Below, in pieces: positions 1 to 5,546 of a DNA stretch of 5,692 nt. Under the pieces are notes generated by a model. That model did no database searches. It was not told where the DNA came from and saw only the letters and a list, made by a program, of their open reading frames with translations. Location: assembly GCA_009783865.1 (NCBI GenBank), contig WRCR01000280.1:1-5692 (forward strand), read 5' to 3'. The position numbers were made by a program, and so were the translations under genes. The DNA comes from Planctomycetaceae bacterium (GTDB lineage Bacteria > Planctomycetota > Planctomycetia > Pirellulales > Thermoguttaceae). Each line of letters begins with the position of its first letter. Position 1 is the stretch's first letter.

Positions 1-51
1 TACTTCGGCTTCAAGAGCCGCAAGTTTCGGCAGAGTACCGCCCTAAACAAT

Positions 52-72
52 CGGCGGTCTTATAGACCGCCG
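52..72. terminator. Perfect 9-bp hairpin, possible terminator
   Basis: CGGCGGTCT (52-60) is the exact reverse complement of AGACCGCCG (64-72), with a three-base loop TAT. The stem is strong, but neither strand has a clean run of T after it, so intrinsic termination is not secure. On the + strand it would follow a possible stop at 44-46. On the - strand it directly follows a possible stop codon at 73-75. The symmetry would allow it to serve transcripts from both sides. Confidence 0.4.
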
Positions 73-163
73 CTAAATTGCCGTCTGCAATCTGCCGTCT
101 CTCAACATGGCACTTTTTGCTCTTGCCAAGTTTAACGTGGGTGTTATTATTTGCGCGAGTTGT

Positions 164-196
164 CCGCCGGTTGACACACTGGCGGTCATCATTTTT
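164..196 (+). terminator. 8-bp hairpin followed by a short T-run
   Basis: CCGCCGGT (164-171) pairs with ACTGGCGG (178-185), with one G-T wobble and a six-base loop. A run of five T lies at 192-196, six bases after the stem. The offset makes it a weak intrinsic terminator at best. The stem also contains a perfect TTGACA (171-176), so the same bases may be a promoter element and the hairpin may be incidental. Confidence 0.25.
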
Positions 197-199
197 ACT
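171..199 (+). promoter_or_regulatory. Candidate sigma70-type promoter
   Basis: A perfect -35 consensus TTGACA (171-176) is followed after 17 bases by TTTACT (194-199), which matches four of six -10 positions. If used, it would give a leader of about 245 bases before the first gene at 453. The -35 lies inside the 164-185 hairpin. This is a motif match only. Confidence 0.25.
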
Positions 200-266
200 C
201 GCTACTCACCACTAATTGTCAAGATGGGTAAAATAACGTTAAAATAGGTAGTCACCATGTGCAAAA

Positions 267-275
267 TGATACAAT
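267..275 (+). promoter_or_regulatory. Candidate extended -10 promoter for the first gene
   Basis: TG at 267-268, one base, then TACAAT at 270-275 forms an extended -10 element matching five of six consensus -10 positions. No good -35 is seen 16-18 bases upstream, which is typical of extended -10 promoters. The surroundings are A+T-rich. Transcription would start near 282 and leave a leader of about 170 bases before the ATG at 453. Confidence 0.3.
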
Positions 276-452
276 TTACAGAAGTGTTTTGTTTTCAAGC
301 AGTTACGTCGATAAAATTTTTTACTTTAGGGCTTGATGTTAGGTGGTTTGTGGTTCACCGGGAAACTTAATTGGACTGCCCCGATTGACTTTCACAAGAC
401 GGAAATATACAATTATTATTATCCTTGTTTACAAAAAACACGTAATGACACT

Positions 453-1178
453 ATGCAAGAAAACACTCCGCAACGCCGGACAGAATTCGATGATGCTCTG
501 AAAGGGTATTACACCGACCGCGATGAAGTACGGCAAGACGACAATGTGGATTATCGCTCGCTGACTGCTGGCGCAGTCGGTTCTTTCATCTGCGGTATCC
601 TTTCAATCTTAACCGTTATTCATTGGATATTTGCCGTCTTTCCCTTCATGGGAATAATTCTCGGCTTGTATTCCGTCCGCAAGATTTTGAGTGCTTCCGA
701 AGTATTGAGCGGTGTCGGTTTAGCATCCGCCGGTGTTGCTTTGTCGTTCTTGTTTTCGGCAATCGGTTTTTCGTGTTTGTATTATAATTCGCTTTACTCC
801 GTTCCGCCGGGTTATGAAGAAATAACATTCGAGCAACTCGCACCTCGGGATTTGCGCACCGGTCGTCTGCCGCCGGAAATTGTAGAGTTAGCAGAAGCAA
901 CGCAAACACAAGGACGGCGGGTCTTCGTCGAGGGATTTATGTTTCCTACCCGAAAGATGGCCGACATCGACAGATTCGTTTTAGTTCCATATCTCGAACA
1001 AAATAAATTCGGTGCGCCGACAATAAAATCAACCGAAATGGTTGAGGTCATCCTGCAAGGTGAATTGTCAGTGGTATACCGGACTTCTGCCGTTAAAGTC
1101 GGCGGAATACTTTACATTAATCCTAATCACGCGTCCGGCGAACCCGCTTATCGAATTGATGCCGATGTTTTCCGCTAG
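453..1178 (+). CDS. Membrane protein with DUF4190-like TM region and DUF3299-like C-terminal domain
   Basis: The protein has 241 residues and no assigned function. A polar, charged N-terminus (1-37) precedes two hydrophobic stretches at about 38-72 and 84-112, separated by the short charged turn 'YSVRKILSASE'. The glycine-rich pattern 'GAVGSFICGILSIL...MGIILGLYSVRK' is what DUF4190-type two-helix domains look like. The rest (about 118-241) is soluble. Its core at 154-222, 'GRRVFVEGFMFPTRK', 'RFVLVP' and 'MVEVIL', resembles planctomycete DUF3299-like domains, which usually carry a Cys-containing 'CCFG'-like segment. Here the corresponding segment reads 'QNKFGAPT' and has no Cys or His, so any metal or redox role is probably absent. 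I chose ATG 453 because the upstream in-frame starts (TTG 333, ATG 336) would add 40 residues of unusual composition in front of the charged N-terminus. No Shine-Dalgarno sequence precedes any of these starts. It is separated from the next gene by 78 bases and may be transcribed on its own. Confidence 0.8.
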   Translation: MQENTPQRRTEFDDALKGYYTDRDEVRQDDNVDYRSLTAGAVGSFICGILSILTVIHWIFAVFPFMGIILGLYSVRKILSASEVLSGVGLASAGVALSFLFSAIGFSCLYYNSLYSVPPGYEEITFEQLAPRDLRTGRLPPEIVELAEATQTQGRRVFVEGFMFPTRKMADIDRFVLVPYLEQNKFGAPTIKSTEMVEVILQGELSVVYRTSAVKVGGILYINPNHASGEPAYRIDADVFR

Positions 1179-1256
1179 AATGTACTTGCCCCAGCAGCAT
1201 ATTTAAGAAAAATAATGTTTATCCGTTTTTGAATTACCTTTTGTTTTTTTACAACT
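1179..1256 (+). promoter_or_regulatory. T-rich intergenic gap, possible promoter of the three-gene operon
   Basis: The 78-base gap becomes A+T-rich after about 1199. TTGCCC (1186-1191) and AATAAT (1211-1216) are a possible -35/-10 pair, but the spacing of 19 bases is long. A T-tract at 1239-1250 lies just before the start codon, where a Shine-Dalgarno sequence would be expected and is absent. I see no G+C-rich hairpin that would end transcription of the preceding gene, so read-through is possible. Confidence 0.25.
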
Positions 1257-2288
1257 ATGGCAAAGACACAAATCGATGTTTATAAGGACTGGCTCGGTAT
1301 CGAAGCAGCGAACCGTCCGCTCAATTACTATCAACTTCTCGGTTTCAAATCATTTGAGGATAATCCCGAAGTTATCCGTGCCAACTACCGGAAATTTAAC
1401 GCTCATGTCCGCAAGTATGCAACCGGCGATTATATGGCGGAGTCGCAGGCACTGCTCAACGAATTGGCAAAGGCAATGCTTTGTCTAACGGACTCATCCC
1501 GCAAGTTGGAATACGATGCTTCGCTCGGACGCAAAACCGCCGCATCGGGTGTCCGCCGTACTTTGGAACAGATACTCCTTGACAATAATCTGGTACCTCC
1601 GGAACAAATGAAGTCCGTCAAAAATTACGCTGATGCCGTCGGCATTGACCTTCACGAAGCGGTCTTGCAGCGGAAACTTGCCGCACCGGAAACGGTTATG
1701 CTGGCGTATGCGGAATCCATCGGTTTGCCGTTTATTAGTATTGAAGACATCGGCGTTGATGAACAAATCGCACCGCAAATCAATCCTAACACTGCCCGGC
1801 AGCATTCTTTTGTTCCGCTAATGGTTGACAACGGGCAACTTCTGCTCGCTTCGCCGAGACCGGTAAATCCCGATGTCGAAGAAGAACTCCGAATGGTATT
1901 TGAAATGCCGGTGCGAAGTACGATTTGTACTCCCGCCGAAGCAAACGCAGCGATTGCAAAGTATTATCCGCGTGATGCCGTTCAGTTAATCAAAAAGAAA
2001 GACGGTACAACGGCAGCCGCAAAACAAACGAAAGTTGCAAAAAAGCAGGAAGAGAAGGACGAAGAAGAACGCGAACCGATGTCGGATGAGGAAAAGAAGA
2101 ACCGTCTGATGAACACGATTGTTGCCTTCAACTTTACGGCGATGGCGATATGCTTCGGATTGTATCTCTTTGTTTTTTCACCGTCATTCAAAAATAATTT
2201 TTGGGCGATGGTGCCGACGCTTATATTTGCCGCAGCGGTATGCGGGGGAACAGCTGCGTTCATCACTTGGAAAAAATCAACCCGATAA
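1257..2288 (+). CDS. J-like plus MshEN/GspE-N domain protein with two C-terminal TM helices
   Basis: The 343-residue product has a layout typical of planctomycetes. Residues 7-92 form a J-domain-like helical module ('YKDWLGI', 'NYYQLLGF', 'NPEVIRANYRKFNAHVR', 'LLNELAKAMLCLTDSSRKLEYDASL'). The HPD tripeptide of true DnaJ proteins is absent, so Hsp70 stimulation is unlikely. Residues 101-237 resemble the N-terminal domain of type II secretion/pilus ATPases (GspE-N, MshEN), ending in 'SFVPLMVDNGQLLLASPRPVNPDVEEELRMVFEMPVRSTICTPAEANAAIAKYY' (183-237). No ATPase domain follows. Residues 246-283 are highly charged, rich in Lys and Glu, and then come two membrane helices (about 286-307 and 315-337) with a basic C-terminus. 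The bulk of the protein is therefore probably cytoplasmic, with a membrane-anchored hairpin. The arginine and glycine of the RLG motifs needed for c-di-GMP binding in MshEN domains look degenerate here. ATG 1257 fits the family start and has no Shine-Dalgarno sequence. rfbF starts five bases after the stop. Exact function is unknown; an adaptor or scaffold role is a guess. Confidence 0.88.
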   Translation: MAKTQIDVYKDWLGIEAANRPLNYYQLLGFKSFEDNPEVIRANYRKFNAHVRKYATGDYMAESQALLNELAKAMLCLTDSSRKLEYDASLGRKTAASGVRRTLEQILLDNNLVPPEQMKSVKNYADAVGIDLHEAVLQRKLAAPETVMLAYAESIGLPFISIEDIGVDEQIAPQINPNTARQHSFVPLMVDNGQLLLASPRPVNPDVEEELRMVFEMPVRSTICTPAEANAAIAKYYPRDAVQLIKKKDGTTAAAKQTKVAKKQEEKDEEEREPMSDEEKKNRLMNTIVAFNFTAMAICFGLYLFVFSPSFKNNFWAMVPTLIFAAAVCGGTAAFITWKKSTR

Positions 2289-2293
2289 AACAA

Positions 2294-3064
2294 ATGTTGA
2301 AAGTTGTGATTCTTGCCGGAGGACTCGGAACCCGGTTTCCCGAAGAGACGGAGTTGCGTCCCAAACCGATGATAACAATCGGACGGCATCCGATTCTCTG
2401 GCACATACTGAAAGGATTTGAGTATTTCGGCTTCAACGAATTTTATATCGCTGTCGGGTACAAAGGCGATGTCATCAAAAATTATTTCACGCATTACCAC
2501 ATGCTAAACGGCAATATCGCCGTTGATTTATCGACCGGCAATGTTACTAATGACACAGTGCCGGTAGAACAATGGAAAGTGCATATAATCGAAACCGGTG
2601 AAAGAACGGAGACCGGCGGCAGAATCCGGCAGATGAAACACTATCTCGAAGGCGATGAACCGTTCATCGTTACTTATGGAGACGGTGTTGCGGATATTGA
2701 TATTCCGGCATTGATTACTTTTCATAAATCGCATGGCAAGACGGCAACGGTAACGGCAGTTCGTCCGCCAGCAAGGTTCGGAGCAATCAATTTTGACGGC
2801 AATAAAATTCGTTCATTTAGCGAAAAACCGCATACCGGTGAGGGCTGGATTAACGGCGGTTTTATGGTGTTTAACCAGCGGATATTCGATTATCTCAAAA
2901 GCGATTACGATTCACTTGAACGTAATGCGCTGGAACATTTAGCCGCCGATAATCAGTTGGAAGCATTTCCGCATCACGGGTTTTGGCAATGCATGGATAC
3001 GCCGCGGGATAAAAGGTATCTTGAGGATTTATGGCAGCATAATCCGCCTTGGAAAGTATGGTAA
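2294..3064 (+). CDS. rfbF: Glucose-1-phosphate cytidylyltransferase
   Basis: This cytoplasmic enzyme joins CTP and alpha-D-glucose 1-phosphate to CDP-glucose and pyrophosphate (EC 2.7.7.33), the first step toward CDP-3,6-dideoxyhexoses and related surface sugars. At 256 residues it is the usual length of the Salmonella RfbF family, and it matches from end to end. The nucleotide-binding signature 'LAGGLGTRFPEETELRPKPM' (7-26) contains Arg14 and Lys24. 'PILWHI' (33-38), 'GYKGDVIKNYF' (55-65) and 'TGERTETGGRI' (101-111) follow. 'YGDGVADID' (128-136) carries the metal-binding Asp130, then come 'PPARFGAI' (158-165), 'FSEKP' (175-179) and 'INGGFMVFN' (186-194). 'GFWQCMDTPRDK' (229-240) supplies the second metal ligand, Asp235. 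ATG 2294 gives the canonical 'MLKVVILAGG' start; the 31 residues upstream in frame are an extension into the preceding gene and are not part of the family. Gaps of 5 bases before and 4 bases after show co-transcription with its neighbours. The expected partner, CDP-glucose 4,6-dehydratase (rfbG), is not in the window. Confidence 0.96.
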   Translation: MLKVVILAGGLGTRFPEETELRPKPMITIGRHPILWHILKGFEYFGFNEFYIAVGYKGDVIKNYFTHYHMLNGNIAVDLSTGNVTNDTVPVEQWKVHIIETGERTETGGRIRQMKHYLEGDEPFIVTYGDGVADIDIPALITFHKSHGKTATVTAVRPPARFGAINFDGNKIRSFSEKPHTGEGWINGGFMVFNQRIFDYLKSDYDSLERNALEHLAADNQLEAFPHHGFWQCMDTPRDKRYLEDLWQHNPPWKVW

Positions 3065-3068
3065 AAAT

Positions 3069-5546
3069 ATGCGGATAGATGTTTATGCTTTGCCGGCTTT
3101 GATTCCGAATGATAATATCGGCGATGCAACTGCCGTTGTGATTGATACGCTGCGGGCAACTTCTGCTCTGGTTTATGCAACTGCTGCGGGAGTGCGAAAC
3201 ATCATTCCGCTGCTGGACATTGAAGAAGCAAAGCAACTCAAGCGAAACGGATTGAACGGAAAAGTGCTGCCGAAAGATATTCTTTTGGGCGGTGAAAGAA
3301 ACGGTGTGAAAATTGACGGTTTCGATTTAGCGAATTCACCGCAGTCATACACGCCGGAAACCGTTGACGGTAAAACACTTATATTTACGACAACTAACGG
3401 CACTGTTGCGATGAACGCAGTCCGTTCTGCAAAGAACGTATTGTTAGCAGCGTTGGTTAACTCGGCAGCAGTTGTCAGAAAAGTCGAAAACGAAGAGAAG
3501 GTTGTTATCGTTTGCGCCGGTACTTGCGGTGAAGAAACAGAAGAGGACTTGTTGACCGCCGGAAGTGTTGTGTATCGTCTTTGCATGAGTAAAACCGTTG
3601 AGGTACAACTCAATGAAACGGCAGAAAGAGTAAAAAGGTTATGGGAGAATACAGTATTGAATCAGGACGGTACCGTTTCAAAAACGCTTTTACTGGAATG
3701 TATTCGGCAAAGTATCGGCGGACAAAATTGTTTGCGCTTAGGTCTTGAAGCGGACATTGAGGCGGCAACGCAACTTGATTTGTTCGATGTTGTGCCAGTG
3801 GTCTTTCCTAATTCGGATGTCAAACCGCCCAAGAAAACGAAGTGGTATTGGAACGTTATCGGTGCCGTTTTCGCTCTCTGGTGTCTCGGCGGCATCAATG
3901 TGTTGTTGCTTCAGGACCTTCCGCTCTTGCTGTTCCTTCTCGTCCTCGGATTCGTGTTTTTTTATCCGATGACGAAGATAGTACCACAGGGACAGCCAAG
4001 AATCAGACAGCGTTTCATCGCAGTACTCTACGGTACGTTGTGGACATGTTTCGTCCTTGCGACAGCATGGGTTTTGTTCGCTTTTGTGATTCCGCCGTTT
4101 TTCATTTCGCCGCAGACGACTTATCTGACGGAACCCCGCTCAAAGGAGTTTTACGGAATCGACTATGCGGCGGTGTTCGAAAAGCAACTCGAATCCAATG
4201 CAGCCGGAGTACCATCTAAAGAGAACGGATTTCATCTGTTGACCGAGACCTTCGGTCGCCAGTTTTTCGGAACTATCACAGACGAACACTGGCACCGCCT
4301 TTGTCAGTACCTCGAACTGCCGTCGGAGATTGAACCGAAGCACACTTTCGTTCACTGGACGAAATACGTCAACGCCCTTCCGCCGGAGGAAAAAGAAATC
4401 GTTGAAAAACCTGCGGGAAGAATAATGCTCCCTTTTTTCGAAGAAGCGGTTCCGATTGTTCAGCGATGGCTTGATGATAACAACGCAGCCATTGATATGT
4501 TTGCCGTTGCCGCTCAAAAACAGGTTATGTATGCACCGCTGGTATTTGACGGTATCTTGATAAATACGCTGCTCCCTTACAATGCCGCGTTCCGAGATAT
4601 GGTTAGAGCCGTCCATGTTCGCATCCGCTATCGCTTGGCAACCGGCGAAATCGACAAAGCATGGGACGATGTATTGACGATTTACCGCCTCGGTGAACTG
4701 CATCGACCGACCGCTTGGAATTTGGTTACGACACTGCTCGATAATGCAATTATTGGAATGGCGAATTGGTCTGCCGAATCGGTGATGCTTCATTCCGATT
4801 GGTCTGCCGATGAGATTCTCCAAAAAATTAAAGAAATCGAACCGTTTCTGCAACCGTTTAGTGAAGACGAAATTATAGGAAACTTACGCAGTGAGCGTTT
4901 TGTTGCTCTTGATGCTGTGACGCAACTCGCAAACGGAACTTACAACATTGGTGATTTGGGCGATGACAATGCGGTGCCAAATCGGGATTTATGGGAGCGG
5001 CTCAAGGCAAAAACATTCATACGGTTTTCCCGCATGGGAATTGTCATGGTCGAGTTAAACCGGAAATTCGACAAGATGGAACAGCAGTATTTCAAAGATG
5101 AACCTATATCGGACGATGACATGAAGACATTCGACATGTATGTCTTGCTCAAAATGTATGCCTGGTATGGTAGATACGGCACGATACCGCTTTTGATTGG
5201 GTGGTTAATGGGCGATTTGCTTTGTCCTGCTGTCGAAGCGTGGCGGGATAGTATCAAACGCCGCCACGCTGGTGCTTCATTGCTTCGTCTTCAGTTCGCT
5301 TTGGAGTCATACGGTCGGGATAATTGCGGGTATTATCCCGACGAGTTGGATGTTTTGCTGGGACGTTATATCGACGAGATTCCGCTTGACCCGTTTTCCA
5401 AAAACCCTGACGGCGAAGCGTTTCGGTATATCGTGAAAGAGCCGGCGACTGTGTCGTCGAACGTGTCGCCGGGTTTTTTGCTCTACAGTGTTGGTCCAAA
5501 CGGCATTGACGAGGAAGGTCGAGGACGAGGAAGGTCGAGACAATAA
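3069..5546 (+). CDS. comB: ComB-type 2-phosphosulfolactate phosphatase fused to membrane protein with GspG-like tail
   Basis: The 825-residue product joins two proteins. Residues 1-247 are a complete ComB domain (standalone ComB is about 235-245 residues): 'VVIDTLRATSA' (23-33), 'LLGGERNG' (72-79), 'LANSP' (87-91), 'TTTNGT' (107-112), 'CAGTCGEETEEDLLTAG' (149-165) and 'LGLEADIEAATQLDLFDVVP' (224-243). ComB hydrolyses 2-phospho-3-sulfolactate to sulfolactate and phosphate in a Mg-dependent reaction (EC 3.1.3.71) known from coenzyme M biosynthesis; its bacterial role is less clear. After a lysine-rich linker (252-258) come hydrophobic segments at about 262-281, 284-299 and 316-346. A largely helical region of unknown function (about 350-733, including 'ATGEIDKAWDDVLTIYRLGEL') follows, then a GspG-like tail (734-825) with 'YYPDELDVL', 'PLDPFS' and 'LYSVGPNGIDEEG'. 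The second half resembles a common planctomycete protein normally encoded separately. ATG 3069 gives the family start 'MRIDVYALP'. No ATG separates the halves, but GTG codons at 3792 and 3798 could start the second part. The extreme C-terminus is altered by a tandem duplication. Confidence 0.9.
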   Translation: MRIDVYALPALIPNDNIGDATAVVIDTLRATSALVYATAAGVRNIIPLLDIEEAKQLKRNGLNGKVLPKDILLGGERNGVKIDGFDLANSPQSYTPETVDGKTLIFTTTNGTVAMNAVRSAKNVLLAALVNSAAVVRKVENEEKVVIVCAGTCGEETEEDLLTAGSVVYRLCMSKTVEVQLNETAERVKRLWENTVLNQDGTVSKTLLLECIRQSIGGQNCLRLGLEADIEAATQLDLFDVVPVVFPNSDVKPPKKTKWYWNVIGAVFALWCLGGINVLLLQDLPLLLFLLVLGFVFFYPMTKIVPQGQPRIRQRFIAVLYGTLWTCFVLATAWVLFAFVIPPFFISPQTTYLTEPRSKEFYGIDYAAVFEKQLESNAAGVPSKENGFHLLTETFGRQFFGTITDEHWHRLCQYLELPSEIEPKHTFVHWTKYVNALPPEEKEIVEKPAGRIMLPFFEEAVPIVQRWLDDNNAAIDMFAVAAQKQVMYAPLVFDGILINTLLPYNAAFRDMVRAVHVRIRYRLATGEIDKAWDDVLTIYRLGELHRPTAWNLVTTLLDNAIIGMANWSAESVMLHSDWSADEILQKIKEIEPFLQPFSEDEIIGNLRSERFVALDAVTQLANGTYNIGDLGDDNAVPNRDLWERLKAKTFIRFSRMGIVMVELNRKFDKMEQQYFKDEPISDDDMKTFDMYVLLKMYAWYGRYGTIPLLIGWLMGDLLCPAVEAWRDSIKRRHAGASLLRLQFALESYGRDNCGYYPDELDVLLGRYIDEIPLDPFSKNPDGEAFRYIVKEPATVSSNVSPGFLLYSVGPNGIDEEGRGRGRSRQ
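5508..5539 (+). repeat. Perfect 16-base tandem duplication that shifts the reading frame
   Basis: GACGAGGAAGGTCGAG at 5508-5523 is repeated without change at 5524-5539. Sixteen is not a multiple of three, so a gain or loss of one copy changes the frame at the end of the ComB-fusion gene. With two copies the protein ends 'DEEGRGRGRSRQ' at the TAA 5544-5546. With one copy it would read 'DEEGRDNNDFPK' and end at the TAG now at 5560-5562. Confidence 0.95.

Larger units (their letters stand above)
1..452. other. Non-coding or undecided leader region upstream of the first gene
   Basis: I find no convincing gene in this stretch. It holds two G+C-rich hairpins (52-72 and 164-185), an 8-base direct repeat TGCCGTCT at 79-86 and 93-100, and two candidate promoters. 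The first 140 bases are open in frame 1 to a TAA at 136-138. Frame 2 ends at a TAA at 44-46 and frame 3 at a TAG at 63-65, so the 3' end of a + strand gene entering from the left cannot be excluded. The frame-2 stop followed at once by the 52-72 hairpin would be the most natural gene end, but the few residues visible match no family I know. From about 200 the sequence turns A+T-rich, as expected for a promoter and leader region. Confidence 0.6.

Noticed and set aside
1..138. Partial + strand gene entering from the left edge (frame 1 open to 138)
   Set aside because: The translation is rich in Ser, Arg and Cys with no family likeness and runs through a strong hairpin at 52-72; too short to decide.
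333..452. Extended N-terminus (TTG 333 or ATG 336) of the first gene
   Set aside because: The extra 40 residues are Tyr/Asn/Trp-rich with no signal or domain character, overlap an A+T-rich leader and follow no ribosome-binding site; ATG 453 gives a natural charged start.
2201..2293. Upstream extension of rfbF overlapping the J-like gene
   Set aside because: RfbF proteins begin with the 'MLKVVILAGG'-type strand, which starts at 2294. The upstream residues are an out-of-frame reading of the previous gene's TM segment.
1982..2500. Minus-strand open frame of 172 codons spanning two genes
   Set aside because: It covers the charged linker and TM region of one gene and the start of rfbF. The Phe/Ser-rich runs are what the reverse complement of Lys/Glu codons gives.
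4140..4853. Minus-strand open frame of 237 codons
   Set aside because: It lies wholly inside the strongly supported ComB-fusion gene, and its translation shows no recognisable family; it reads as a shadow frame.
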